Translations under genes and position numbers: made by a program | Notes under the pieces: model-generated | The model's input: only the letters and a program-made list of their open reading frames with translations | The model's database searches: none | Told to the model about the DNA's origin: nothing | Part shown: positions 34,378-43,990 of the stretch, one piece after another | Layout: each line of letters begins with the position of its first letter | Position numbering within the stretch: the stretch's first letter is position 1 | From: an uncultured Alphaproteobacteria bacterium | GTDB lineage: Bacteria; Pseudomonadota; Alphaproteobacteria; Rhodobacterales; Rhodobacteraceae | NCBI GenBank assembly: GCA_902611605.1 | Contig: CACMAH010000007.1 | Location: forward strand, 1 to 64,000 | Direction: 5' to 3' | Length of the DNA stretch: 64,000 nt

Positions 34378-35733
34378 ATGAATACAAAAGTTTTGATTCC
34401 TACTGGTGCTTTAGGAATTACTTATTGTAAGAAAGCATTAAATAACGGCTTAAAAGAAAAACCAGATATCATAGTAGTAGATGGTGGATCAACTGATTCT
34501 GGTCCTGCCTATCTTGGAAAAGGAAAATCTAAATATTCTAGATCTTCTACTAAATCTGAATGGAGAACATTAATGGTTGCCAGGGAAAAATTAAAAATTC
34601 CCTTATTAATTGGAAGTGCCGGAACTTGCGGAACTGATAAATCAGTTGATTGGTTTTTTGAAATAACAAAAGAATTAGCTAGAGAATTAAATCAAAAAAT
34701 TAAAATCACCTTATTAAAATGCTCTCAATCAAAAAAAGATATTAATAAAGCTTTTTTAAGTAAAAATCTTTTTCCCTTAAGTAATGCACCTAAGATTTCA
34801 TCAAAAAAAATTATAAATTGTACAAATATTGTTGGCCTTGCCGGTGTTGAACAAATTACAGAAGCAATAAATACCAATGCAGACATAATAATTTGTGGAA
34901 GATCTACAGATGCATCCTTAATTGCAAGCCTTCCTATAATGAATGGTGTTGATAAAGCAGTCGCCTGGCATGCTGGTAAAATAGGGGAATGTGGAGCTTT
35001 CTGTACTACAAATCCTAAATCAGGCGTTATCTTGATTTCCTTTAAAAAAAATGGCTTCTTCATTAAGCCAGTTAGCAACAATACGAAGGTAACACCTTAT
35101 ACAGTATCCGCTCATATGGTTTATGAAAATTCAAACCCTTTTACTTTGATCGAACCTGGAGGGTGTTTAGATGTTAAAAAAGCAATTTATAAAAAACAAA
35201 AAGATGGTTCAGTATATGTTACTGGAGCGAATTGGGTACAGGACACTAATTATAAGATCAAACTAGAAGGAACACACGTTGTTGGATATCAATCTATTTC
35301 TATGGTATTGATAAGAGATGAATCTTACGTCAAGAATATTAACAAATGGTCAAAACAGGTAAAGAATAAAGTAAAAGAAATTATTGAAAATTCCTTATCA
35401 TTGAAGAAGAAAAGTTACGAAGTACAATTTAGATTTATTGGAAAAAATGCAACTTTAGGTTCTTTAGAAAGAAAAAATTTGGAACCTAATGAAATAGGGG
35501 TTTTAGTCATTGTGACAGCAAAAACACAATATGAATGTGAAGAGATAAGTAAAATTCTCAATCCTCTACTATTGCACCATTCAATTTATAAAAATAGAGA
35601 GTTACCAACCTTTTCTTTTCCTTTGTCACCACCTTCATTCAAAATTGGAAAAAAATACGAATTTTGTTTAAATCATGTTATGAGTCTTCAAAATCCAATG
35701 GATATTTTTAAATTAGAAAAATATTCAATATGA
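34378..35733 (+). CDS. AtuA-like (DUF1446) protein
   Basis: 451 residues. Family marks: VLIPTGALGI, VDGGSTDSGPAYLGKG, IGSAGTCGTDKSVDWF and the GRSTDASLIASLPI segment, then GAFCTTNP and HMVYENSNPFTLIEPGGCLD. AtuA is needed for acyclic terpene (citronellol) use in Pseudomonas but its reaction is not established. Here it follows tctA and overlaps a DUF4387 gene by four bases; the two are often neighbours or fused, so they likely form one enzyme acting on the imported carboxylate (inference). Confidence 0.88.
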   Translation: MNTKVLIPTGALGITYCKKALNNGLKEKPDIIVVDGGSTDSGPAYLGKGKSKYSRSSTKSEWRTLMVAREKLKIPLLIGSAGTCGTDKSVDWFFEITKELARELNQKIKITLLKCSQSKKDINKAFLSKNLFPLSNAPKISSKKIINCTNIVGLAGVEQITEAINTNADIIICGRSTDASLIASLPIMNGVDKAVAWHAGKIGECGAFCTTNPKSGVILISFKKNGFFIKPVSNNTKVTPYTVSAHMVYENSNPFTLIEPGGCLDVKKAIYKKQKDGSVYVTGANWVQDTNYKIKLEGTHVVGYQSISMVLIRDESYVKNINKWSKQVKNKVKEIIENSLSLKKKSYEVQFRFIGKNATLGSLERKNLEPNEIGVLVIVTAKTQYECEEISKILNPLLLHHSIYKNRELPTFSFPLSPPSFKIGKKYEFCLNHVMSLQNPMDIFKLEKYSI

Positions 35734-36047
35734 GATTAAAAGAGTTAGTAAAAAAAATTAGAAGTAAAAATGCAGGGCCATTTTTATTAACAATTGATAT
35801 TTTTTGTTCAGATAAAAAAAATTTTAAAACGATAATTCAAAATATATCAAAAGTTGCGATTTCTAAACTTTATAAAATACCAAAAAACCAAATAAATATT
35901 TTCCCAATGAAGCAACTAAATATAATCAAAATAACCATTCCAAGACCTAATATTCAAGGATCTTCTAAAGATAGGGATCTTCATGGGGCATCCTTTGGTA
36001 TTATTTTAGAGGAATTAAAAATAAATAATGCTCTCATCAATAAATAA
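35730..36047 (+). CDS. DUF4387 protein, partner of the AtuA-like protein
   Basis: 105 residues: LKELVKKIRSKNAGPFLLTID, then IPRPNIQGSSKDRDLHGASFG. These match DUF4387, a domain usually encoded directly after, or fused to, AtuA/DUF1446. ATGA overlap upstream and a 20-bp overlap with the AbrB-type gene downstream show strict coupling. No catalytic residue can be named. Confidence 0.85.
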   Translation: MRLKELVKKIRSKNAGPFLLTIDIFCSDKKNFKTIIQNISKVAISKLYKIPKNQINIFPMKQLNIIKITIPRPNIQGSSKDRDLHGASFGIILEELKINNALINK

Positions 36048-37065
36048 AAAAAATACAATTGAATTAATTGTATCGATTCTATTGGGGTCTTTAGGAGCTT
36101 TTTTGGCATGGTATATGAAATTACCAGCACCATTTCTTCTAGGTCCCACAATAGTTTGCTCTATAGGTGCAATCCTAAGATTAAAATTCTCAATTCCTAT
36201 TTTCCTTAGAAATTTTGGGTTTACAATTATTGGTATTACAATCGGTACAAATATTACTCCAAATTCATTAGCCCAAATTTACACCTGGCCAATAAGTTTA
36301 TTAATGATGGTTAGTACGATTGTTCTGATCACTTTATTCGGAATACTTTTTCTACCCTATTATTCATTAGACAAAAAAACCTCCATATTAGCTTCTTCTC
36401 CTGGTCATTTAAGTTTTGTATTAAGTATTAGCAATGATATCAAAACAGATACTCCCAAAATTGCTATAATTCAGTCTATCAGAGTTCTTAGTCTAACTTT
36501 GCTTACACCTTTATTAGTTATTATGACTTCTGAGACTGAAATCTCCAATAATTTTGAAATAAATGAAAAAACCATATCCTTAGTACAATTAATCTTAATT
36601 ATTATTTTTTCATTATTAATTGGACTTGCAATAATGAACACAAAAGTTCCAGCTCCATTTCTGATTAGCGGTATGATTTGTACAACTGTTAGTCATGGCA
36701 GTGGTATTACAACGGGATCGATGATTCCTATTTTCTCTATTTTTGCTTTTATTATTCTTGGAATTGTAATAGGTGCCAGATTTGTTTCTATAGATTTAAA
36801 ATTGTTAAAGACTTCGTTTTTCAGTGGATTTTCACTAACATTAGTTGGGGCACTATTTTCTTTATTTTTTGCATACCTTACATCAAAAATTACAGATATC
36901 GAATTAGTAGATGCAATCATAGCCTTTGCTCCTGGTGGATTGGAAACAATGATTGCAATGGGAAGTATAGTTAATGCAGATCCAACTTATGTAGCCATAC
37001 ACCATGTAATAAGAATTATTTTTTTAACTTTTTTTGTTCCTTTTCTAATTTTTAGAATTAAATAA
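36028..37065 (+). CDS. AbrB-family membrane protein
   Basis: 345 residues with about ten helices in two repeats: APFLLGPTIVCSIGAIL in the first and PAPFLISGMICTTVSHGSGI in the second, plus AFAPGGLETMIAMG. This is the AbrB duplication family (TIGR03082), wrongly labelled ammonia monooxygenase in many databases. Function is unknown, probably transport. Being coupled to AtuA-like and DUF4387 genes after a tricarboxylate transporter, it may export a product or handle a second substrate (inference). Confidence 0.85.
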   Translation: MLSSINKKNTIELIVSILLGSLGAFLAWYMKLPAPFLLGPTIVCSIGAILRLKFSIPIFLRNFGFTIIGITIGTNITPNSLAQIYTWPISLLMMVSTIVLITLFGILFLPYYSLDKKTSILASSPGHLSFVLSISNDIKTDTPKIAIIQSIRVLSLTLLTPLLVIMTSETEISNNFEINEKTISLVQLILIIIFSLLIGLAIMNTKVPAPFLISGMICTTVSHGSGITTGSMIPIFSIFAFIILGIVIGARFVSIDLKLLKTSFFSGFSLTLVGALFSLFFAYLTSKITDIELVDAIIAFAPGGLETMIAMGSIVNADPTYVAIHHVIRIIFLTFFVPFLIFRIK

Positions 37066-37069
37066 TTTA

Positions 37070-38491
37070 TCAAAAATGTAGTGTTTTAAATTCTTGAAAA
37101 TCCTCCAAACCTAAATCGCCTCCTTCTCTTCCATTTCCTGACTGTTTGTATCCACCAAATGGAGAACCATAGTTAAGGGGCCCTCCATTAATGTGTACAG
37201 ATCCTGCTCTTAATTTCGATGCAACTCTTTCAGCTCTTTCTTTATCACCTGTCTGTAAATATGATGCTAGACCATAAGGTGTATCATTTGCAATTTCTAT
37301 AGCTTCTTTTTCGTCCTCAAAAGGGATTATTACCAAAACTGGTCCAAATATTTCTTCTCTAGCAATCTGCATTTTATTATCAACGTCATAAAAAATTGTT
37401 GGCTTTACATACCAACCTTTATCAAAACCTTCTGGTTTACCTAATCCCCCAATCAGTAATTTTGCACCTTCGCTGATTCCTAATTGAATCATATTTTGCA
37501 CACGATCAAATTGTATTTTATCAAATAATGGTCCTATATGATCTCCATCTTTGTTGGGATCATCAACTTTTTGATTTTTAGCAGTATTTTCTGCGATTTT
37601 TAATACTTTATTATAACATTCTCTCTCTACAAGTAATCGGGTAGGAGCATCACATGATTGACCTGAATTAGAAAAACATTCCAGAACAGATTCATTTACT
37701 CTTTCTTCTAAATTACAATCCGAAAAAACGAGGTTGGGAGATTTACCTCCTAATTCTAAGGTAACTCTTTTTACTGAATCTGCAGCGTTCTTTGATACTA
37801 AAACCCCTGCTCGAGTGGAACCTGTAAATGAAACCATATCTACATCTTTATGTTTAGAAAGCAATGTGCCAACAGTTGGACCATCACCATTTATTAAATT
37901 GAAAACACCAGGTGGATAACCTGCTTCATCTATAATTTCAGAAAATACTTTAGCAGATAATGGAGTATGTTCGGAAGGTTTTAAAATACAAGTACAACCA
38001 ACAGCTAATGCTGGGATAACTTTAAGTGTAATCTGATTAATAGGCCAGTTCCAAGGAGTGATTAATGCACAAACGCCAATAGGTTCACGAACCAATATAT
38101 CTCCATTAGAAATGACCTCTCTTTCTGATTGTTTTTTTAATGATTCAATAAAACCTTTCAGATGACCAATACCACTGTCAGCCTGAGAATTTCTTGAAAA
38201 TTTAATTGGCGCTCCCATTTCTTTTGTCATTGATTTGGCTAAGTCTTCAAATCTCCTTTCCATTACCAAAAGTAACTTTTCTAATAACCTTAATCTTTCA
38301 TCTTTTGAAAAATTAGAAAAACTGTTGAAAGCTTTTTTTGCAGCATAAACAGCAGCTTCTACATCCTTATTGTTTCCCAAAATTATTTCTGCAAAAGTCT
38401 TTTCATTAGATGGGTCGATAACAGGAAATATATTTGTAGAATTTGGTATTATCCATTTTCCATCTATAAAAAATTTTTTTAAATCATCCAT
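37070..38491 (-). CDS. aldehyde dehydrogenase family protein
   Basis: 473 residues, full ALDH: TPWNWPIN (Asn148), SFTGSTRAGV, LELGGKSP (Glu246), catalytic Cys280 in NSGQSCDAP, and EEIFGPVLVI. Oxidises an aldehyde with NAD(P)+; the substrate is not deducible. Convergent with the AbrB-type gene, 4 bp apart. It is not the phosphonoacetaldehyde type: the His after Asn and the Arg before Cys seen in PhnY are Trp and Ser here. Confidence 0.9.
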   Translation of the reverse strand: MDDLKKFFIDGKWIIPNSTNIFPVIDPSNEKTFAEIILGNNKDVEAAVYAAKKAFNSFSNFSKDERLRLLEKLLLVMERRFEDLAKSMTKEMGAPIKFSRNSQADSGIGHLKGFIESLKKQSEREVISNGDILVREPIGVCALITPWNWPINQITLKVIPALAVGCTCILKPSEHTPLSAKVFSEIIDEAGYPPGVFNLINGDGPTVGTLLSKHKDVDMVSFTGSTRAGVLVSKNAADSVKRVTLELGGKSPNLVFSDCNLEERVNESVLECFSNSGQSCDAPTRLLVERECYNKVLKIAENTAKNQKVDDPNKDGDHIGPLFDKIQFDRVQNMIQLGISEGAKLLIGGLGKPEGFDKGWYVKPTIFYDVDNKMQIAREEIFGPVLVIIPFEDEKEAIEIANDTPYGLASYLQTGDKERAERVASKLRAGSVHINGGPLNYGSPFGGYKQSGNGREGGDLGLEDFQEFKTLHF

Positions 38492-38636
38492 CTTTTTACC
38501 TCAATAAAACTAAACGTTAATAAATAATAATTGTTAAGAATAATTTAAAGTTCATAAGATTTTTATTATTAAATATCCCATAATATTTTGGTTATGATTC
38601 AAGCTTAAAAAGTTACATATAATTTCAACAAACTAA

Positions 38637-39281
38637 TTAATTTGGAAAAAATTGTGGTTTTGATAAATTACTCCACTTATTATATTTAATTTGAATACGA
38701 TTAAAAATCTCAGAACTAATAAATGTGTTCAACCACTTTTTTACATTTGGCCAATTTTGTTTTTCAAACCACTCAGAATCAGTGTTTGCAAATTGTCTAA
38801 CAAAAGGTAAAATTGCCATATCAGCTAGAGAAGGACCATTACCAAATAAATAATTATTATCCATCATATTTTCCAATTTAATCAAAAAAATTGACGCTTT
38901 TTTTCTACTTTCTTCAGGGTTAATTTCTGGATATCTAGAATAGTATTTTGTCTGATCTAAGTAATGTTTAAAAGGTCCATCATTCTCTTTTATAAGATCA
39001 AAACCTATTTTTGGCATTTTTAACCAGTTTTGTGGATCGTTTTTCTTTAGAACCCATAACATTATATCCAAGCTTTCATCTATAATTTTCTCTTGAGTAA
39101 CCATGCAAGGTACAGTAGCTGATACAGAAGAAGCCAAAAATTCTTTGGGTTTTTCTTTCAAGTAAACTTCCCTTAATTCAACTCTGGTTTTTGAAATAAC
39201 TAAACTTAAACGAGCCCTCATTGCATAAGGGCATCTCCTAAAGGAATAAAAAATGGGGGGAGATTCTTTTAATATTGACAT
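38637..39281 (-). CDS. glutathione S-transferase family protein
   Basis: 214 residues. N-terminal thioredoxin-like GST domain with FRRCPYAMRARLSL (Cys in the active-site loop, omega/beta-like), cis-Pro in ATVPCMV and DESLDIMLW for glutathione; C-terminal helical domain with NGPSLADMAILPFVRQFA. Cytoplasmic; may reduce disulfides or conjugate small electrophiles. Single gene, divergent from the YeiH-type exporter gene. Confidence 0.88.
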   Translation of the reverse strand: MSILKESPPIFYSFRRCPYAMRARLSLVISKTRVELREVYLKEKPKEFLASSVSATVPCMVTQEKIIDESLDIMLWVLKKNDPQNWLKMPKIGFDLIKENDGPFKHYLDQTKYYSRYPEINPEESRKKASIFLIKLENMMDNNYLFGNGPSLADMAILPFVRQFANTDSEWFEKQNWPNVKKWLNTFISSEIFNRIQIKYNKWSNLSKPQFFPN

Positions 39282-39355
39282 TTCTTTAGTATATTATTTT
39301 TTCATGATGCTTTGGCTAGATGTATCTATAACAACTAAGTAAAATAAATAGTAGT

Positions 39356-40348
39356 TTGATCAATCTTTTTTTAAAAATAAACCCTAAACCATATTTTAGT
39401 GGATTAATTATTGTTATATTAATTTCTACTATTTCATTATTTTTGTCTTCTTATTACTCCACACCTAAGCTTTTATTTGCCATTCTCATTGGAATGTCAG
39501 TAAGTTATCTATCAAATAGAAAATCCTTTGAAAAAGGTATCTGGCTAGCTTCTGATCCAGTTTTAAAATTAGGTGTTAGTTTTTTAGGTTTTAGATTAAG
39601 CCTTGAAAACATTACACAACTTGGTGGAGCTTCTTTATTTTTAATCTTTATTCTTATTTTTATTACTATTTTATTTGGTTATTTTTTTTCACTTGTTCTT
39701 CTTAAAAACAAAGACTTTGGTCTTTTAAGCGCAGGATCAGTTGCTATTTGCGGTGCATCTGCAGCAATTGCAATATTTTCTATTCTCCCCAAAAATAAAA
39801 TTGGAACTAAAGACTTATCTTTAGTAATTATCTCAGTAACATTATTATCCACAATAGCCATGATTACCTATCCAATAATTTTTGATTCTATTGGAGCTAA
39901 TGAGAATCAAAAAGGTTTCCTGATTGGTTCAACCATACATGATGTTGCTCAAGTTATTGGAGCAGGATACTCAGTTAGTGAGCAAACTGGCATTATAGCT
40001 ACTTTTGTCAAAATGATTAGGGTAAGCATTCTACCTTTTTTGATTTTATTATTGTTGTTTTTATCAAAAAAAGAAAATGAAAAGTCTTTTTCAATACCGT
40101 GGTTTTTAATTCTTTTTTTTATTTTTTGTATATTAAATAACTTATTCAGTATTCCTGATAAAATCATCAGTTTAATCAATAATTTGTCTAATCTATGTAT
40201 ATTGTTGGCAATATCAGCAATTGGTGTAAAAACAAATTTTTCACTATTTGTAAACATTAGCTACAAATACTTTACATTAATAGTTCTCGAAACTTTTTTC
40301 CTTTTACTTATTTCAATTTTAATCATAAGAACTGGATTCATTAACTAG
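39356..40348 (+). CDS. YeiH-type putative sulfate exporter family protein
   Basis: 330 residues with nine or ten helices. Family marks: KLGVSFLGFRLSLENI, SAGSVAICGASAAIAI, and GSTIHDVAQVIGAGYSVSEQTG. The start is taken at TTG 39356 to keep the first helix; no ATG exists before 39494 and the ribosome site is poor, so the exact start is open. The PSE family name rests on little evidence; substrate unknown. Confidence 0.82.
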   Translation: MINLFLKINPKPYFSGLIIVILISTISLFLSSYYSTPKLLFAILIGMSVSYLSNRKSFEKGIWLASDPVLKLGVSFLGFRLSLENITQLGGASLFLIFILIFITILFGYFFSLVLLKNKDFGLLSAGSVAICGASAAIAIFSILPKNKIGTKDLSLVIISVTLLSTIAMITYPIIFDSIGANENQKGFLIGSTIHDVAQVIGAGYSVSEQTGIIATFVKMIRVSILPFLILLLLFLSKKENEKSFSIPWFLILFFIFCILNNLFSIPDKIISLINNLSNLCILLAISAIGVKTNFSLFVNISYKYFTLIVLETFFLLLISILIIRTGFIN

Positions 40349-40491
40349 TTAAAAATAAAAGGTTATTATGAAAATTATTTATTGAATTGATGACCTAATT
40401 TTTTCATATGTATGCTATTGCTTTATTCTTAAATTATTCTAACATTCATTTACAGAGTTAGATATATAATTAAGTTTGGAGGGAGATTTTT

Positions 40492-41469
40492 ATGAAATTT
40501 TATTATAAAATAGGATTAGCTTTATCCTTATTTATCTCTAGTTTATGTTTCAGTTCGATTGCTTCTTTTGCTGAAGATTGTAATAGAGGTACTTTGGATA
40601 CTGCTTACTGCGACAGAAATTTTGATCAAGTAGCTGATTTGCCATTAGATTCTAAAGATTGGGTAGATCCAAAAACAATTATCTTTACCTATACACCTGT
40701 TGAAGATCCAGCTGTTTATGCGAATATTTGGCAAAATTTTGTAAAGCATCTTGAGAAACATACTGATAGAAAAGTTGTATTTTTTCCTGTTGAATCAAAT
40801 GCTGCTCAACTAGAGGCCATGAGGTCAGGTCGTTTACATGTAGCCGGTTTCAATACTGGGTCCAATCCAATAGCTGTTAGCTGTGCTGGTTTTGTACCTT
40901 TTGCAATGCATGCAAAAGATGATGGTTCTTATGGTTATGAAATGGAGATAATAGTTAAAGCAGATAGTCCCATTCAGTCTCCAAGTGAGATTAAAGGTAG
41001 GACTCTTGCATTTACTTCCCCAACTTCAAATTCTGGGTTCAAAGCACCATCCGCTATATTGAAAGGTGAATTTGATTTAATTGCCGATAGAGATTTTACA
41101 CCTACATTTTCAGGTAAACATGATAATTCCATTCTTGGAGTTTATAACGGAGACTATGAAATAGCATCTGTTGCTAATTCTGTTCTTCAGAGAATGATAA
41201 GAAGAGGTGTTATTGAAGAGGGAAAACTAAGGGCTGTATATCGTTCGCCTACTTTTCCCACTACAGGATACGGACATGCTCATAATTTACATCCAGAGTT
41301 AGTTGCAAAAATCAAAGCAGCTTTTTTTACATGGGATTTTGACGACGACCCACTTTATAAAAAAGAATTTGCAAAAGCAGATCGTTTTATAGGTATTCGC
41401 CATATGAATGACTGGGCTGTAATTAGACAAATTGATAAAGCAAATGGAGTTAGCTACGACTGTAAGTAG
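40492..41469 (+). CDS. phnD: phosphonate-binding protein PhnD
   Basis: 325 residues with a signal peptide ending SIASFAEDC (about 29). PhnD family: TYTPVEDPAVYANIWQNF, LHVAGFNTGSNPIAVSC, and the ligand-clamp TSPTSNSGFKAPS. Delivers phosphonates to PhnCE. Excellent GGAGGGAG ribosome site. A possible promoter is TTGATG (40387-40392) with TATGCT 18 bp later. No Pho box was recognised. Followed by a terminator that should keep PhnD in excess. Confidence 0.92.
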   Translation: MKFYYKIGLALSLFISSLCFSSIASFAEDCNRGTLDTAYCDRNFDQVADLPLDSKDWVDPKTIIFTYTPVEDPAVYANIWQNFVKHLEKHTDRKVVFFPVESNAAQLEAMRSGRLHVAGFNTGSNPIAVSCAGFVPFAMHAKDDGSYGYEMEIIVKADSPIQSPSEIKGRTLAFTSPTSNSGFKAPSAILKGEFDLIADRDFTPTFSGKHDNSILGVYNGDYEIASVANSVLQRMIRRGVIEEGKLRAVYRSPTFPTTGYGHAHNLHPELVAKIKAAFFTWDFDDDPLYKKEFAKADRFIGIRHMNDWAVIRQIDKANGVSYDCK

Positions 41470-41491
41470 CATTTCTATTTCTATTAAATTG

Positions 41492-41521
41492 AGCCAGGCT
41501 TTTTGATGAGCCTGGCTTTTT
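41492..41521 (+). terminator. attenuating terminator between phnD and phnC
   Basis: A 9-bp stem AGCCAGGCT (41492-41500) with 41509-41517, an 8-nt loop and T's at 41517-41521. It lies 16 bp before phnC, so read-through sets the level of the ATPase and permeases. Confidence 0.75.
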
Positions 41522-41536
41522 AAAAATGAGTAGTTG

Positions 41537-42322
41537 ATGTTAAAATTAGAAAATTTGACAAAAAGATATAATACTGGTGATCTTGCCTTGCAAGGCATTG
41601 ATTTAAGCATTCCTAATGGACAAGTACTCGCACTCATTGGACCATCAGGAGCCGGAAAATCTACTTTAATAAGGTGTATTAATAGATTAGTTGAACCTAC
41701 AAATGGTTCAGCCATTCTAAATGAAGTAAATTTAACTAAATTATCGTCAAGAGCATTAAGAAAATCACGTAGAAAAATGGGCATGATTTTTCAGGAATAT
41801 GCCTTAGTCGAAAGACTAACTGTAATGGAAAACGTTTTATCAGGACGTTTGGGTTATGTTGGATTTTGGAAAAGTTTCTTAAGGAGATTTCCTAAAAAAG
41901 ATGTGAATGAAGCGTTCAGACTTTTAGATAGGGTTGGTCTTTTAGAAATGGCTGACAAAAGAGCTGATGAATTGTCTGGGGGACAACGACAACGAGTAGG
42001 GATTTGTAGAGCTTTAATTCAGGACCCAGATCTTCTACTAGTGGATGAACCAACAGCAAGTTTAGATCCTAAAACCTCAAGACAAATTATGAGACTAATC
42101 AATGAACTTTGTCAAGAAAGGGGTCTTACAGCAATCATTAATATACATGATGTTTTATTAGCTCAGATGTTTTCACAAAGAATAGTAGGTCTCGCTTTAG
42201 GAAATATAGTTTATGATGGTAGTCCTGAAGGCCTAACTCCAGAAGTTTTAACTAAAATTTATGGAGAAGAGGATTGGTCTGCAACTATTGAAAAAGTAGA
42301 CGATGAAGATGCGGAAGTTTAA
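41537..42322 (+). CDS. phnC: phosphonate ABC importer ATPase PhnC
   Basis: 261 residues from ATG 41537 (TTG one codon earlier). Walker [10 protein letters not shown], signature [15 protein letters not shown], Walker [17 protein letters not shown], switch IHDVLLAQ. The [22 protein letters not shown] segment is typical of PhnC. Energises import of phosphonates bound by PhnD. Confidence 0.94.
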   Translation: MLKLENLTKRYNTGDLALQGIDLSIPNGQVLALIGPSGAGKSTLIRCINRLVEPTNGSAILNEVNLTKLSSRALRKSRRKMGMIFQEYALVERLTVMENVLSGRLGYVGFWKSFLRRFPKKDVNEAFRLLDRVGLLEMADKRADELSGGQRQRVGICRALIQDPDLLLVDEPTASLDPKTSRQIMRLINELCQERGLTAIINIHDVLLAQMFSQRIVGLALGNIVYDGSPEGLTPEVLTKIYGEEDWSATIEKVDDEDAEV

Positions 42323-42328
42323 TACTTG

Positions 42329-43141
42329 ATGAATAATGTAAGTGAAACATTATATCCAAACAACTGGAAAAAACCCCCTTTTATTAAGAGAAGTTGGTTA
42401 AGATGGTCAATAATTATTGGTTCTATCCTTTATTTGATTGCTGCTTTATCAAGTATGGATATTAATATCCAAAGAGTTTTAGAGGGTATTCCAAGAGGAC
42501 AACGATTTATAGAATCATTTTTTCCGCCTAACTTTTCAGATAATCGTGGCGTGGTATGGGAAGGAATTCTTGAAAGCATATGGATGGCTATCATTTCTAC
42601 AGTTGCGGGTATAGCTCTATCAATACCAATAGGACTTGGAGCAGCAAGAAACCTAGCCCCATTATGGGTTTACATGACCTGTAGATTTATTATTGCAGCT
42701 TCAAGAACATTTCCTGAAATCATATTAGCAATTTTTGCTGTTAAACTTTTTGGATTTGGTCCTTTTGCAGGATTTATTGCTTTGAGTCTTGGAACAATTG
42801 GTTTTTTTGCAAAATTACTTGCAGAAGATATTGAAAATAGCAGTCCTGCGCAAGCTGAAGCTGTAAAAGCGACAGGAGCAAATTGGTTTCAATGGATTAA
42901 TTATGCTATTCAACCTCAAGTAATGCCTAGAATGATAGGTTTGTCAGTATACAGACTAGATATAAATTTTAGAGAGTCAGCAGTAGTAGGTATAGTTGGA
43001 GGAGGAGGTATAGGGGCTACATTAAATACAGCTTTTTCTCGCTATGAATTTGATACTGCTGCAGCTATTTTATTAGTAATTATAGGAATTGTTATGGTTC
43101 TAGAATATGCATCCAGTCATCTTCGAAAGTGGGTGCAATAA
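42329..43141 (+). CDS. phnE1: phosphonate ABC importer permease PhnE1
   Basis: 270 residues from ATG 42329 (a TTG precedes it). Six helices; RGVVWEGILESIWMAIISTVAG and the EAA-like loop SSPAQAEAVKATGANWFQWINYAIQPQ; ends with VVGIVGGGGIGATLNTAFSRYEF, all PhnE hallmarks. Pairs with the next gene; the stop overlaps its ATG (TAATG). Confidence 0.92.
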   Translation: MNNVSETLYPNNWKKPPFIKRSWLRWSIIIGSILYLIAALSSMDINIQRVLEGIPRGQRFIESFFPPNFSDNRGVVWEGILESIWMAIISTVAGIALSIPIGLGAARNLAPLWVYMTCRFIIAASRTFPEIILAIFAVKLFGFGPFAGFIALSLGTIGFFAKLLAEDIENSSPAQAEAVKATGANWFQWINYAIQPQVMPRMIGLSVYRLDINFRESAVVGIVGGGGIGATLNTAFSRYEFDTAAAILLVIIGIVMVLEYASSHLRKWVQ

Positions 43142-43953
43142 TGGTTGTAATAAAAAAACAAGACGAATTAGTTTGGAAAAAAAGAACTACACGTGAACAA
43201 TGGATTAATTGGTTTTATTGGTTAATTGGTATTTCTATTGTTTTATTTGCGTGGAAAATAATTTCAGACAAAACTGTATGGTTCTTTGTACAAGATGCAC
43301 CAAGGCAAGCTGCAGATATTGGCTCTAGGATGGTACCGCCCAAATGGTCCTATTCACTTGAATTGATTAAACCTGTTTGGGACACTATAAATATAGCTAC
43401 TTTAGGTACCGTAATAGCTATGATTATTGCAGTACCAGTTGCATTTTGTGCTGCTAGAAATACAACTCCTCACAGTACTGTAAGAATAGTAGCTTTATTT
43501 ATAATTGTTGCATCAAGATCGGTAAACTCACTCATCTGGGCACTTATGTTAGTATTTATACTAGGGCCTGGTGTCCTTGCTGGAACTGTTGCCATAGGGT
43601 TAAGATCAATCGGTTTTTGTGCAAAGTTAATTTATGAGTCAATTGAAGAAATAGATGCTAATCAAGTCGAGGCAGTTAAAGCAACAGGTGCAAGCAATTT
43701 ACAGCAAATGATATATGGAATAATTCCTCAAGTATTACCAACTATTGCAGGAGTTGGCATCTATCGCTGGGATATAAATATACGAGAATCTACAATTTTG
43801 GGTTTAGTTGGTGCCGGTGGAATAGGTTTGCAATTAAATGGATCTATTAACACGCTAGCATGGACACAGGTTTCTACTATTTTGCTCGTTATTTTAGCTA
43901 CAGTATTCGTTTCCGAATGGGTATCAGCCAAAGTGCGTGGGGCAATTATATAA
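43141..43953 (+). CDS. phnE2: phosphonate ABC importer permease PhnE2
   Basis: 270 residues from ATG 43141. Paralogue of PhnE1: EEIDANQVEAVKATGASNL in the EAA-like loop and ILGLVGAGGIGLQLNGSI. Two different PhnE proteins form the membrane channel, as in many alphaproteobacteria. Together with PhnDC this serves the C-P lyase pathway encoded 22 kb upstream. Confidence 0.92.
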   Translation: MVVIKKQDELVWKKRTTREQWINWFYWLIGISIVLFAWKIISDKTVWFFVQDAPRQAADIGSRMVPPKWSYSLELIKPVWDTINIATLGTVIAMIIAVPVAFCAARNTTPHSTVRIVALFIIVASRSVNSLIWALMLVFILGPGVLAGTVAIGLRSIGFCAKLIYESIEEIDANQVEAVKATGASNLQQMIYGIIPQVLPTIAGVGIYRWDINIRESTILGLVGAGGIGLQLNGSINTLAWTQVSTILLVILATVFVSEWVSAKVRGAII

Positions 43954-43990
43954 ATATTAGTGTAAATAAATTTAACTTATCATAAAATAA

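Noticed and set aside
37070-38491. Second phosphonoacetaldehyde dehydrogenase
   Set aside because: The residues that mark PhnY (His after the catalytic Asn, Arg before the catalytic Cys) are Trp and Ser here, so it is a general aldehyde dehydrogenase.
40349-40491. Pho box before phnD
   Set aside because: No tandem CTGTCAT-like words with the proper spacing were seen on either strand; the same holds for the phnG gap.
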